A stretch of DNA of 64,000 nt from Neotamlana laminarinivorans (GCF_020523925.1 NZ_JAJAPW010000001.1:124001-188000); one strand, 5' to 3'; positions 20,123-28,351 are shown, numbered from the stretch's first letter. Notes: generated by a model from the sequence alone, not told the origin. Translations and numbers: made by a program.

Positions 20123-20138
20123 AAGTTTTTTTAAAGCA

Positions 20139-20177
20139 AAGCGAAGAATTTTTCGATATTAGAAAGATTCTTCGCTT
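20139..20177 (-). terminator. Hairpin downstream of the M42 peptidase gene
   Basis: AAGCGAAGAAT (20139-20149) pairs with ATTCTTCGCTT (20167-20177), and TTTC/GAAA extends the stem across one mismatch. It lies ~45 bp after the peptidase stop and just before the NUDIX start on the same strand. On the minus strand it is followed by TTGCTTTAAAAAAAC, a weak T-tract, so termination may be partial. Confidence 0.55.
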
Positions 20178-20195
20178 GGTATTAAATTAAAAAGA

Positions 20196-20213
20196 TTACC
20201 GCTTTCGCGGAAA
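20196..20213 (-). repeat. 18-bp GNRA-tetraloop hairpin repeat, copy 1
   Basis: TTACCGCTTTCGCGGAAA here is the exact reverse complement of 29225-29242. On the minus strand it forms CCGC-GAAA-GCGG, a four-pair stem with a GAAA tetraloop. Both copies lie within a few bases of a stop codon on the minus strand (7 bp after the M42 peptidase here), in an otherwise GC-poor setting. Confidence 0.6.
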
Positions 20214-20219
20214 TTTATG

Positions 20220-21308
20220 CTATTCGAAATAACTAAACGTATCGCCATCATTGATTTTTAATAACGATTCGTAAATTAGTTTAATTACATTTTCTACATC
20301 TTCGCGATGCACCATTTCTACAGTGGTGTGCATGTAGCGTAGAGGTAAAGATATTAATGCAGAAGCTACGCCACCGTTACTATAAGCAAAGGCATCAGTG
20401 TCGGTTCCCGTAGCTCTAGATAATGCAGAACGTTGAAACGGAATTTTTTTAGCTTCTGCAGTATCAATAATTAAGTCACGTAATTTTTGTTGTACCGCAG
20501 GAGCATAAGCTACAACCGGCCCTTTGCCAAGTTCTAAATGGCCTTCTTTTTTCATTTCAATCATTGGTGTAGTGGTGTCGTGCGTTACATCGGTAACTAT
20601 AGCCACATTAGGTTTAATGGTTTGCGTAATCATTTCTGCACCACGTAAACCAATTTCTTCCTGTACCGAATTAGTAATGTATAGCCCAAAAGGTAATTCT
20701 TTTTTATTTTCTTTAAGCAATCGAGCTACTTCAGCAATCATAAAGCCACCCATGCGGTTATCAATGGCCCTACATACAAATTTATTATCATTTAAAATAT
20801 GAAATTCATCTGGATAGGTAATCACACAACCCACGTGTACGCCTAGTTTTTCAACTTCTTCTTTATCTTTACAACCACAATCTATAAAAATATTGTCTGG
20901 TTTTGGAGCTTCTTCTTTGGCGCGATTTCTGGTGTGTATTGCAGGCCATCCAAAAACACCTTTTACAATACCTTTTTTAGTATGTATGTTAACTACTTTA
21001 CTTGGTGCAATTTGATGATCGCTACCTCCGTTTCTAATAACGTAAATTAATCCATTATCCGAAATATAATTTACATACCAAGAAATTTCGTCGGCATGTC
21101 CTTCAATAACTACTTTATATTTAGCGTCTGGATTAATTACACCAACAGCAGTTCCGTAGGTGTCAGTTATAAAATCATCGACGTATGGTTTCAGGTAATC
21201 CATCCATATTTCTTGGCCTTTCCATTCGTAACCAGTTGGTGATGCGTTATTTAGGTATTTTTCTAAAAACTCTATTGATTTTGTATTAAGAATACTGTTT
21301 TCTGACAT
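20220..21308 (-). CDS. M42-family metallopeptidase (glutamyl aminopeptidase/endoglucanase type)
   Basis: From the ATG at 21308 the protein has 362 residues, a typical M42 length. Metal and catalytic motifs are present: EGHADEISW (~68-76), RAIDNRMGGF (~184-193), NSVQEEIGLRGAE (~211-223) and VTDVTHDTT. The frame is open 27 codons further upstream to 21389, but those codons are hydrophobic and unlike the family, and they overlap the divergent promoter, so the inner start (MSENS) is preferred. It is a cytoplasmic, two-metal aminopeptidase assembling into large tetrahedral complexes in the family. Confidence 0.92.
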   Translation of the reverse strand: MSENSILNTKSIEFLEKYLNNASPTGYEWKGQEIWMDYLKPYVDDFITDTYGTAVGVINPDAKYKVVIEGHADEISWYVNYISDNGLIYVIRNGGSDHQIAPSKVVNIHTKKGIVKGVFGWPAIHTRNRAKEEAPKPDNIFIDCGCKDKEEVEKLGVHVGCVITYPDEFHILNDNKFVCRAIDNRMGGFMIAEVARLLKENKKELPFGLYITNSVQEEIGLRGAEMITQTIKPNVAIVTDVTHDTTTPMIEMKKEGHLELGKGPVVAYAPAVQQKLRDLIIDTAEAKKIPFQRSALSRATGTDTDAFAYSNGGVASALISLPLRYMHTTVEMVHREDVENVIKLIYESLLKINDGDTFSYFE

Positions 21309-21373
21309 AAGAATAAATTTTCCACTAAAATAATAATATAAAAAGAAATACTGTTTTAAATGCTGTAAATTAG

Positions 21374-21381
21374 TAATTTTG
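21374..21381 (+). promoter_or_regulatory. -7 promoter element of the DUF4294 gene
   Basis: TAATTTTG fits the Bacteroidota -7 consensus TAnnTTTG. Transcription would begin near 21386, which places the ATG at 21411 (not 21384) as the true start of the downstream gene. No TTG is present at the -33 position. Confidence 0.5.
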
Positions 21382-21410
21382 AAATGCAAATTGATTATGC
21401 TTTTTCTGTT

Positions 21411-22094
21411 ATGAACAATTTAAAATTTATATTACTATTATGTCCTTTTTTTGTGTTTGCTCAAATCAATGAAGTTGAGCAGGATACAATTAAGGATAGG
21501 TATATAATTATTGAAGGAGATTCTATTCATAAGACCGCGATTGATTTGGGAGAGGTTAGGCTATTACACAAATTACGATTTAATAGCAGAGAAGAACGGA
21601 TACAATATTTAATTTTACGACGAAAAACACTTAAAGTGTATCCTTATGCAAAATTAGCTGCTGAACGTTTAGATTCTATGAATACACGTTTAGCGCAAAT
21701 TACAAGAACAAGAGAAAAAAAGCGATACACAAAACGTGTGCAAAAATATATAGAGAGTGAGTTTTCTGAAGAATTAAAAAAGTTTTCAAGAACAGAAGGG
21801 CAAATATTAGTAAAATTAATTCATAGGCAAACAGGAAAAACTGCTTTCGATTTGGTTTCTGATTTGCGAAGTGGTTGGCGAGCATTTTGGTACAATACAA
21901 CGGCTAGTATGTTCGATATTTCATTGAAAAAAGAATTTGATCCAGAGCATGAAAAAGAAGATTATTTTATTGAAGATATCTTGCAACGTAATTTTCAAAG
22001 CGGCCGATTAGAACGCCAAAAGTCAGCTTTAAAATTCGATTTTTACGATTTAACTAATAAATGGATTTATAATAAAGAAAACGCGAAATATTAA
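21411..22094 (+). CDS. DUF4294-domain exported protein
   Basis: From ATG 21411 the protein has 227 residues, beginning with a signal peptide (NNLKFILLLCPFFVFAQ). An upstream ATG at 21384 would put nine residues ahead of that signal and lies before the predicted transcription start. The mature part is highly charged, with the Arg/Lys-rich stretch RLLHKLRFNSREERIQYLIL and a helical LRSGWRAFWYNTTASMFDI region characteristic of DUF4294, a Bacteroidota family of unknown function. The last base overlaps the HlyIII start, so they are cotranscribed. Confidence 0.82.
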   Translation: MNNLKFILLLCPFFVFAQINEVEQDTIKDRYIIIEGDSIHKTAIDLGEVRLLHKLRFNSREERIQYLILRRKTLKVYPYAKLAAERLDSMNTRLAQITRTREKKRYTKRVQKYIESEFSEELKKFSRTEGQILVKLIHRQTGKTAFDLVSDLRSGWRAFWYNTTASMFDISLKKEFDPEHEKEDYFIEDILQRNFQSGRLERQKSALKFDFYDLTNKWIYNKENAKY

Positions 22095-22720
22095 TGCGTA
22101 TACAATCGCCTTTTGAAGAAAAATTAAACACATTTTCTCACGCCGTTGGAGCTCTATTTGGCGTAATTGCTCTGGTTTTATTAATACAGCGAGATATAAA
22201 TAAACCATTTTGGAGCTTGTTTAGTGTTGTGGTTTATGGGGGGTCTATAGTAATTCTTTTTACGGCTTCCACCTGTTATCACGCTATTGTAAGCGAAAAG
22301 CGTAAACATTATTTTAGAATTCTAGATCACATAAGTATTTACTTTTTAATAGCTGGAACTTACACGCCGGTTTGCCTAATTGCATTATCCGAAAGTAAAG
22401 GTTGGTTATTATTTTATTTGGTTTGGGCTATAGCTGCCTTTGGTGTTATTCTAAAACTGTTTTTTACAGGAAAGTTTGAAGTGTTTTCAACGCTTTTGTA
22501 TTTGGTAATGGGGTGGCTTGTGGTTTTTGATTTTTCTGCATTATCTCAACAAATTGGAGATAACGGAATTTGGTTTTTATTTGCCGGAGGTATTGCTTAC
22601 ACAGGCGGTATTGTGTTTTATGCCATTGATAAAATACCATTTAATCATGTAATTTGGCATGTGTTTGTTTTGGCAGGTGCTGTATTTCATTTTATTATGA
22701 CTTATTTTTATATTCTTTAA
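22094..22720 (+). CDS. Hemolysin III family membrane protein
   Basis: The 208-residue protein has seven membrane helices and the HlyIII/PAQR pattern: SHAVGALFG early, STCYHAI (~58-64) with a conserved His, DHISIYFLIAGTYTPV (~77-92) and HVIWHVFVLAGAVFHF near the C-terminus. The histidines form a probable zinc site. The family name is historical, and the bacterial function is unclear. It is coupled to the DUF4294 gene upstream and a GNAT gene 1 bp downstream. Confidence 0.9.
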   Translation: MRIQSPFEEKLNTFSHAVGALFGVIALVLLIQRDINKPFWSLFSVVVYGGSIVILFTASTCYHAIVSEKRKHYFRILDHISIYFLIAGTYTPVCLIALSESKGWLLFYLVWAIAAFGVILKLFFTGKFEVFSTLLYLVMGWLVVFDFSALSQQIGDNGIWFLFAGGIAYTGGIVFYAIDKIPFNHVIWHVFVLAGAVFHFIMTYFYIL

Positions 22721-22721
22721 A

Positions 22722-23216
22722 ATGATTGAATTTTTTAAAGCAGAAAGTATAAGTGATTTTGAAACGATTGAAATTTTAGCAAAAACCATTTGGCAAGCAC
22801 ATTATACACCAATAATAGGCGAACAGCAAGTAGCGTATATGTTGAAGAAGTATCAATCTGCTGAAGCTGTACAAATGCAGATAGAATCTGGTTATATTTA
22901 TTTTATAATAAAGTGGGCTAATGAAGCCTTAGGATATTTGGCCATAAAGCCAGAAAAAGACTCACTTTTTTTAAGCAAACTATATATTTTAAAACGCTTT
23001 CGCGGAAAAGGTTTTGGTAAGGAAGCTATCGCTTTTGTTGAAGCAGAAGCACTAAAAATGGGGCTTTTAAAAATTAGACTAACAGTAAATAAGTATAATA
23101 GCCAATCAATAAAAGCTTATGAAAACATAGGATTCATAACTACTAAAAAATTACTAATAGATATAGGCAACGGTTTTGTAATGGACGATTACGAAATGGT
23201 AAAAACGCTTGCTTAA
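22722..23216 (+). CDS. GNAT-family N-acetyltransferase
   Basis: The 164-residue protein has the GNAT acetyl-CoA-binding motif RFRGKGFGKEAIAFVE (Q/RxxGxG/A, ~92-107) and the C-terminal NKYNSQSIKAYENIGF that precedes the last strand. The substrate is unknown. It starts 1 bp after HlyIII and ends 3 bp before the convergent periplasmic protein gene. Confidence 0.9.
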   Translation: MIEFFKAESISDFETIEILAKTIWQAHYTPIIGEQQVAYMLKKYQSAEAVQMQIESGYIYFIIKWANEALGYLAIKPEKDSLFLSKLYILKRFRGKGFGKEAIAFVEAEALKMGLLKIRLTVNKYNSQSIKAYENIGFITTKKLLIDIGNGFVMDDYEMVKTLA

Positions 23217-23219
23217 TTT

Positions 23220-23657
23220 TTAATCGAGAAGTTTAACTTCACATTCACTTAAAATATAATTAAAGTGCTCTACATCGTCTGCGTTTAATGTTAATTTACC
23301 AGTTACAGAAACAATATCGTCGGTTTTTAAATCTTGTCGGTCTTCAAATTGCATTTCTATAGCTGTTTCCGGACCGCCAACACCACAGAAAAAACAAGAC
23401 GACATTGGGCCTTTGGATAGCATGTACAATTTATCCTTTGGAGAAATATGTAAAAAGTAGCCTGTAATTGTAATACGTTTTCCTTCTAAAGCCTTTATAG
23501 ATTCAGAAAATTCTGGAACTAAAAACACGTCATCGTAAATTGGGAAAAACTTCTCTACAAATTTTACTTCCGATAAATCTTCCCAAGTAATTAGTTTTTG
23601 ACCAAAAGAAGTTGCAGATGTTATTAAAAATAAGGCTATTATTATTTTATTTTTCAT
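23220..23657 (-). CDS. Small exported CxxC protein (DUF3299-like) of the ABC module
   Basis: The 145-residue protein has a cleavable signal peptide ending TSFGQ. The mature part resembles the OB-fold-like DUF3299 family: ITITGYFLHIS, then SSCFFCGVGGPETAIEMQF (~86-104) with a CFFC motif, then VSVTGKLTLN. The CxxC pair may bind a metal or heme or act in redox. Its start overlaps the end of the permease gene by 11 bp, so it belongs to the same transport system. I recognise no experimentally characterised relative. Confidence 0.7.
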   Translation of the reverse strand: MKNKIIIALFLITSATSFGQKLITWEDLSEVKFVEKFFPIYDDVFLVPEFSESIKALEGKRITITGYFLHISPKDKLYMLSKGPMSSCFFCGVGGPETAIEMQFEDRQDLKTDDIVSVTGKLTLNADDVEHFNYILSECEVKLLD

Positions 23658-24975
23658 TGCTTAAAATAGTTGAAATATTCATTTTTAAAATTGGGTAAAT
23701 CGCCAAAGCAATGGACAAAGTTACCATTATAAAAACTAATATTGCAACTTGCATGCCATCTTCAAAGGTTAAAGTTTTAATAATATTTTGTTTAAAACCT
23801 AATCGAGCTGTTTTTAAAACTAGGGTTAAACCAACCTTTACAAACAAGAAACCTGCTAAAAAAGCAATTATTGCAACAGTAAAACCTTCGTAAGCAATCA
23901 TTTTAATTAATTGCAAGTTACTTGCGCCGTAAGTTCTTAAAATGGCTAAATCGAAAGCGCGTTCTTTTACCATTTTATACAGATTTACAAAAATGGTAAT
24001 TCCAGAAATAATAAGTATTAAATAGGCTATCCAAGTAATGGTTTTAAACCCAATGCTTGTAAATTCGTATAATCTGTCTAACTCATATTTAGGAATTGCC
24101 GCTTGTAAATTACTGCTTTCGTTTACTTTTCTTGGAAAATTTAAAAGTGCTACTGGGCTTCTAAATTGTACTAACAGCGAGGTGATTTCTTTGTCTTCCT
24201 CATGATGATTTTCGTGCTCGTGATGAGCTTCATCCGTAGTTTCATGATCGTGTTCATCGTGCTCGTCGTGTTCATGATGCTCATTATCATGTTCATGTAC
24301 TTCATGAGTTTCAGAGTCGTTATGTTCCGCTTCATGCGAGTTAGTGTGTTCTTCGTCATCATGATCATGAACATCCCAAACCGTTTCTAAATTGGTTACA
24401 ATTAAACGATCTATTACTTTTTGCGTGGGTTTTAAAATACCAACAACAATTAACTCATCGTCATGTACATCAATAGCATTATCCACCAAACCGTGCGAAC
24501 TTTTAAAAGTGTCGCCTAGTTTTAAATTTAGGTTTTTGGCTAAAGTTGCGCCAATAACAACTTGCGAAGATTTTTCTGTAAACTTACCTTCGGCTAATTC
24601 AGCGTTATAAAAATTATAGAATTCATCGGTCGTACCAACGATCCGATAGCCTTTGTAATTATCGCCGTAAGAAATAGGAACTGCCGTTTTAATTAATCGG
24701 TTTTTTGCTAATTTTTTAGCTTCAGCGTAATTTATATTTCCCGTAGGATTATCTAAATGAAGAATAGAAGCTAAAACGAGTTGCAACGGACTTCCTTTTG
24801 CGCCTATTACCAAATCTATATCACCTAAATTATTTTCCATTTGGTATTCAAATGAAGATTTTATTTGCTGAATACCCAACAATAAAGTGATACTCAATGC
24901 TAAAATAACTATACTTAAAACCGTGTAGAACGATTTCGACTTTAGGTTTTTTATGCTAATTTTCCAGATGTTCAT
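23647..24975 (-). CDS. ABC transporter permease (FtsX/MacB type) with a His-rich extracytoplasmic insertion
   Basis: The 442-residue permease has one N-terminal membrane helix (~17-37), a large extracytoplasmic domain and three C-terminal helices (~312-440), the FtsX/LolC topology. Residues ~203-262 form an insertion with about 19 histidines plus many Asp and Glu (for example HEHDEHDEHDHETTDEAHH), a plausible metal-binding or sensing loop outside the membrane. It overlaps the ATPase gene by 4 bp and the exported CxxC protein by 11 bp. With the COG0523 GTPase and Zur-like regulator upstream, a role in metal supply or in a zinc-dependent envelope process is inferred. Confidence 0.85.
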   Translation of the reverse strand: MNIWKISIKNLKSKSFYTVLSIVILALSITLLLGIQQIKSSFEYQMENNLGDIDLVIGAKGSPLQLVLASILHLDNPTGNINYAEAKKLAKNRLIKTAVPISYGDNYKGYRIVGTTDEFYNFYNAELAEGKFTEKSSQVVIGATLAKNLNLKLGDTFKSSHGLVDNAIDVHDDELIVVGILKPTQKVIDRLIVTNLETVWDVHDHDDEEHTNSHEAEHNDSETHEVHEHDNEHHEHDEHDEHDHETTDEAHHEHENHHEEDKEITSLLVQFRSPVALLNFPRKVNESSNLQAAIPKYELDRLYEFTSIGFKTITWIAYLILIISGITIFVNLYKMVKERAFDLAILRTYGASNLQLIKMIAYEGFTVAIIAFLAGFLFVKVGLTLVLKTARLGFKQNIIKTLTFEDGMQVAILVFIMVTLSIALAIYPILKMNISTILSNEK

Positions 24976-25601
24976 AGCGTCATGGTATTTTCAAAAAAGG
25001 ACTTTATGCGCTGGTCGTGTGTAATTACAATTAAATGCGCCTTGTTTTTTTCGGCTTGCTGTTTTAACAAGTTAATTACAGCCTCACAGTTTTCATCATC
25101 TAAACTCGATGTGGGCTCATCGGCTAAAATGACTTGTGGATTGTGCACTACAGAAAGCGCAATGCCTAAACGTTGCAGTTGGCCTTCGCTTATCTGGTTT
25201 ATTTTGTTGTTTTTACAAGTGGTTAAATTAAGTTGCTCTAAAAGGTCGTTTAGTTTGTTTTGATTTTCTTTTTTATTGCTGAAGAATAAGCGGGCTTGTA
25301 AATTCTCTATAACGCTTAACGATTGTATGGCGTGTTTTTGCTGAAATACTAAACCAACATTTTTACCTCTAAATTTATCAAGTTTACTACTCGATAATGT
25401 GTTAATATTGGTGTTGTTTATAGTAAGATTTCCGGTTTCTGGTTTTAATAAACCTGCTAAAAGATGCAAAAGCGTGGTTTTACCAATACCCGATTTTCCT
25501 AGAATTAAAAGATGTTCGTTTTCTTTTAAATGAATATCAGGAAAGCCAATAGTGGTTTTCTGGTTTTTATATTTAAACGTAAGATTTTGGGTTTGTATCA
25601 T
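24972..25601 (-). CDS. ABC transporter ATP-binding protein (LolD/MacB type)
   Basis: The 209-residue ATPase has Walker A LGKSGIGKTTLLHLLAG (~33-49), Q-loop VGLVFQQKHAI, signature ISEGQLQRLGIALS, Walker B VILADEPTSSLDDEN and an H-loop VITHDQR. All catalytic residues are present; the signature reads ISEGQ rather than LSGGQ. It pairs with the overlapping FtsX-like permease gene and follows the COG0523 GTPase by 37 bp. Confidence 0.93.
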   Translation of the reverse strand: MIQTQNLTFKYKNQKTTIGFPDIHLKENEHLLILGKSGIGKTTLLHLLAGLLKPETGNLTINNTNINTLSSSKLDKFRGKNVGLVFQQKHAIQSLSVIENLQARLFFSNKKENQNKLNDLLEQLNLTTCKNNKINQISEGQLQRLGIALSVVHNPQVILADEPTSSLDDENCEAVINLLKQQAEKNKAHLIVITHDQRIKSFFENTMTL

Positions 25602-25638
25602 TGTTAATTCAAAAAAATCTTTAAAACTAAATAAGGTA

Positions 25639-26544
25639 TTATTTTATTACATTTAATTGAGACGTAATCGCCTCATTTAAAACTTCTGGCTTACTGCCAG
25701 GACCAATAGTTAGTAATTTTGCGCCTGTAATAGGAACACCTTTAAACGGACGGATATTAACAGAACCATCGGGTTTGCGCTCAAAATAAGTGTAGTTATT
25801 TTTATTAGCAAGCTTTGTACAACCTTTAACACGTAAAATACTTTTTGGCAAGTGGTCGCATATGTTTTTTATAATTTGCTCCGAAGGCAAGTTAGGTAAA
25901 TCTACAGAACAAGATGCCCAATGTGCTTTTAAATGATCTAGTTTTTCGGCATTGTTTTTAGATGGTAATAATTCGGGCAATAACAACACATCTAAGGCAT
26001 TAAAATCTATAATTTGCGCAGATGGATTTAGCTGTTTTAAATCTTGAATAACGGTGTTTTTTCGGTGTGCATTAACCTGATCTAAATGTGTTAAAACTAG
26101 GAGGGAAGACACTTGAATTTGATTTGCTTCTAATTCGTTATGCTCGCCTCGTTTTTGCCAGTTATTTACATCGACCACAGAGAGTTGAATGGGTGGTAAA
26201 AAGCGTTCGTTTAGCCCAACGCCTAAAAATTCCATAAGCGAACACGCATCTGATGTGCCGTTAGCTTCAATTAATGTAACCCCATTTTTGCGTTCAGGAA
26301 TTCGATTTACAGTATCGCGCAGCTCTACAATGCCACTGCAACAAATACAGCTTCCGCTTAAAGGTTTTATAGAGTTTAAGTTAAGCTGTTCTCTAAACTG
26401 TTGTACATCCATATTGGCGTTTTCGTAATCGTTTAAAATTACAAAAGGTTGCCAGTTTTTAGCTTGAAAATTTTCAATTAAATACTTTAAAAGAGTGGTT
26501 TTACCAGCTCCTAAAAATCCAACTATGGTAATTACAGCTTCCAT
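25639..26544 (-). CDS. COG0523 (CobW/ZNG1-like) G3E GTPase, probable metallochaperone
   Basis: The 301-residue protein has Walker A IVGFLGAGKTTLLKYL (~7-22), the metal-binding GSCICCSG (~64-71; the family's CxCC) and an LTHLDQV guanine-specificity motif. The C-terminal half is shorter than in classic CobW and lacks a His-rich tail. COG0523 members deliver zinc (or cobalt, iron) to client enzymes, and a client is often encoded nearby. The zinc enzyme folE lies in the same gene run, making FolE the obvious candidate client here (inference). Confidence 0.87.
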   Translation of the reverse strand: MEAVITIVGFLGAGKTTLLKYLIENFQAKNWQPFVILNDYENANMDVQQFREQLNLNSIKPLSGSCICCSGIVELRDTVNRIPERKNGVTLIEANGTSDACSLMEFLGVGLNERFLPPIQLSVVDVNNWQKRGEHNELEANQIQVSSLLVLTHLDQVNAHRKNTVIQDLKQLNPSAQIIDFNALDVLLLPELLPSKNNAEKLDHLKAHWASCSVDLPNLPSEQIIKNICDHLPKSILRVKGCTKLANKNNYTYFERKPDGSVNIRPFKGVPITGAKLLTIGPGSKPEVLNEAITSQLNVIK

Positions 26545-26547
26545 GGT

Positions 26548-27081
26548 TTATTTGTTTTTAGGTCTAAACGGTTTAATAACGTTTTCGTTACACTCTAAAT
26601 AAGGCCCTTGCATAAGGTCGATGCAATAAGGCACTGCAGGAAAAACAGCATCTAAACATTCTCGAATAGATTTTGGTTTACCGGGTAAATTTATAATTAA
26701 ACTGCTGCCTCTAAGTCCAGCAGTTTGCCTAGATAAAATAGCCGTTGGCACATATTTTAAAGATTCGGCGCGCATAAGCTCACCAAAACCAGGCATCATA
26801 CGGTCGCAAACAGCTTCGGTGGCTTCAGGAGTTACGTCGCGTTTTGCGGGTCCTGTGCCGCCTGTGGTTACCACTAAACAACAATTTTCGTTATCAACCA
26901 TATCAATAATGGTTTGCTCAATAACATCTTGTTCATCTGGAATAATTTTATAAATGGGTTGTCAGTTTGAAGTTAAATAATCGTTTAGCGTATTAATAAT
27001 GGCTTTTCCGCTTAAATCTTCATAAACGCCATTACTGGCTCTATCGCTTACGGTTATTATTCCTATTTTAATGGATTGCAT
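26548..27081 (-). pseudogene. mogA: Molybdopterin adenylyltransferase MogA interrupted by an in-frame TGA
   Basis: Reading from the ATG at 27081 gives a normal MogA N-terminus (IKIGIITVSDRASNGVYED), then TGA at codon 40 (26964-26962), then the rest in the same frame: IPDEQDVIEQ, LVVTTGGTGPAKRDVTPEAT and SLIINLPGKPKSIRE, to a normal stop at 26548. No indel is needed. The TGA sits where a tryptophan is plausible, so a single TGG-to-TGA change would explain it. Without suppression only a fragment from an internal ATG (26901) could be made. It lies between a 39-codon ORF and the GTPase gene, 3 bp from the latter. Sequencing error is possible. Confidence 0.82.
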
Positions 27082-27103
27082 AGTTGCTGTTTAATACACA
27101 AAG

Positions 27104-27223
27104 TTAAGCATTTGTTGGTGCGAAATTTTCAATTGGCCAAGAATCTGTATTAGGAAATAGGTTGTTTTTCCAAAGGTTTACTTCGTTATCGGTTAGTAAA
27201 CATTTATTGAGTTGTGCTATCAT
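27104..27223 (-). CDS. Possible 39-residue small protein between folE and mogA
   Basis: An ATG at 27223 opens 39 codons ending with TAA at 27106-27104. It starts 20 bp after the folE stop and ends 22 bp before the mogA ATG, a spacing that fits a gene within the run. The sequence (MIAQLNKCLLTDNEVNLWKN at the N-terminus) is soluble with three tryptophan/proline-rich turns. I recognise no family. It may equally be a remnant of a larger gene. Confidence 0.35.
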   Translation of the reverse strand: MIAQLNKCLLTDNEVNLWKNNLFPNTDSWPIENFAPTNA

Positions 27224-27243
27224 GTTAAAATAAGTTGGTTAAT

Positions 27244-27906
27244 TTATGTTGATGAATTATTAACAATACCGAAAAACTCGTTTCGTTGTAGTTCGTTGTT
27301 AAACTCGCCATCATATTCAATAGTTGTGGTAAAACTATCTTTGTCTTTAATGCCTCTGGAAGATACGCAGAGGTGTTTTGCAGAAATCATTACAATAACG
27401 TCTTTGGTGTTTAAAACCGCTTGCAGGTCTTTTAAAATTTGAAGCGATAAACGCTCTTGCACCTGTGGACGATGGGCATAGTAATCTACCAGCCGGTTAA
27501 TTTTAGATAAGCCAATAACTTTATCTTTAGGGATGTAAGCAATATGCGCATGCCCAGTAATTGGTAAAAAGTGATGCTCGCAGGACGAATCGATAGTAAT
27601 GTTTTGTTCTACAAGCATTTTTTTATACTTGTATTTGTTTTCAAAAATCGAAAGTTTAGGTTTGTTTTTTGGGTTTAAGCCATAAAACAACTCTTTAACG
27701 TACATTTTTGCAAAGCGGTATGGCGTTCCAGATAAGCTATCGTCGGTTAAATCTAAACCTAACTCTTCCATTATTTTTGCAAAGTGATGTTTTATGTTTT
27801 CTATTTTTTCGTCATCACTTTTATCAAAAGCATTTGGTAGTAAAGGCGTTTCTATGTTTGTAGAGATATGGTTGTCTCCAATGTTTTCAATTAAATCTTT
27901 ATTCAT
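27244..27906 (-). CDS. folE: GTP cyclohydrolase I (FolE)
   Basis: From the ATG at 27906 the protein has 220 residues. That ATG overlaps the TGA of the upstream MerC gene (ATGA), a typical coupling, so it is preferred over the ATG at 27921. The zinc ligands are present in DSSCEHHFLPITGHAHIAYI and SAKHLCVSSRGIKD. FolE converts GTP to 7,8-dihydroneopterin triphosphate for folate and pterins. Its presence in a Zur-like gene run next to a COG0523 GTPase suggests an extra copy made under zinc shortage (inference; another folE would be expected elsewhere). Confidence 0.93.
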   Translation of the reverse strand: MNKDLIENIGDNHISTNIETPLLPNAFDKSDDEKIENIKHHFAKIMEELGLDLTDDSLSGTPYRFAKMYVKELFYGLNPKNKPKLSIFENKYKYKKMLVEQNITIDSSCEHHFLPITGHAHIAYIPKDKVIGLSKINRLVDYYAHRPQVQERLSLQILKDLQAVLNTKDVIVMISAKHLCVSSRGIKDKDSFTTTIEYDGEFNNELQRNEFFGIVNNSST

Positions 27907-28310
27907 TTTTTTGTGCAGCATTTATCGGTTTTGCATTGGCAATAATTCAAATTATATAGGTGTAAAATAACCAGTGAAATAGCAACTATATACATAACCA
28001 TTTCAGGTATGGCTAACCATTCTATTTTTTCATTTATTATTAAGATAAAAAGTAGGCTCCAAGACACCCAAAGCCCGTTTTTTATACTGTTATTACTTGA
28101 TGTTTGAGTAGAACGATACACCGCAAAAAACGAAATAACTATAAATATAAAATCGATGGTGTGCCACCAAGTAGGAACTGCCTCTGAAGCGCAACAAGCA
28201 GCAACAGTAGTTTGAGCCATAAATAAAAACGGTGTAGCTATGCAATGTATTAAGCAAATAGAGTTTGCTAAAGCACCCAACGTATCGGGTTTTTTAATAG
28301 AAATGTTCAT
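27903..28310 (-). CDS. MerC-domain membrane protein
   Basis: The 135-residue protein has four membrane helices. The first contains SICLIHCIATPFLF, the paired-cysteine motif of MerC-type proteins, and the C-terminus is a cysteine-rich tail (NYCQCKTDKCCTKK). MerC carries mercuric ions in mercury operons, but homologues in Bacteroidota stand alone beside Fur/Zur genes. A role in metal handling fits the cysteines. It is the first gene of the leftward run facing the Zur-like gene, and a palindromic box ends 12 bp before its ATG. Confidence 0.83.
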   Translation of the reverse strand: MNISIKKPDTLGALANSICLIHCIATPFLFMAQTTVAACCASEAVPTWWHTIDFIFIVISFFAVYRSTQTSSNNSIKNGLWVSWSLLFILIINEKIEWLAIPEMVMYIVAISLVILHLYNLNYCQCKTDKCCTKK

Positions 28311-28321
28311 TTAAATTTATA

Positions 28322-28340
28322 TTAATGCAACTAAGTTGTA
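28322..28340. promoter_or_regulatory. Palindromic operator-like box 1 (probable Zur box)
   Basis: TTAATGCAACTAAGTTGTA contains the palindrome CAACT-A-AGTTG (28328-28338) with flanking TG/TA. An identical 19-bp copy lies at 28360-28378. It is in the intergenic region between the Zur-like gene and the MerC-folE run, 12 bp before the merC ATG. The identity of the binding protein is inferred from position. Confidence 0.7.
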
Positions 28341-28351
28341 AATATAAGTAT

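Noticed and set aside
22993-23010. Third copy of the CGCTTTCGCGGAAA hairpin repeat
   Set aside because: It lies within the GNAT gene and encodes the expected RFRGKG acetyl-CoA motif, so the similarity is explained by coding need.
24171-24390. Met-rich ORFs on both strands over the permease
   Set aside because: They are frame shadows of the His/Asp/Glu codons (CAT, GAT, GAA) of the His-rich loop.
26548-26901. Short MogA as an intact 117-residue protein
   Set aside because: The upstream frame encodes an intact MogA N-terminus, so the short ORF is the remainder after the TGA, not a natural gene.
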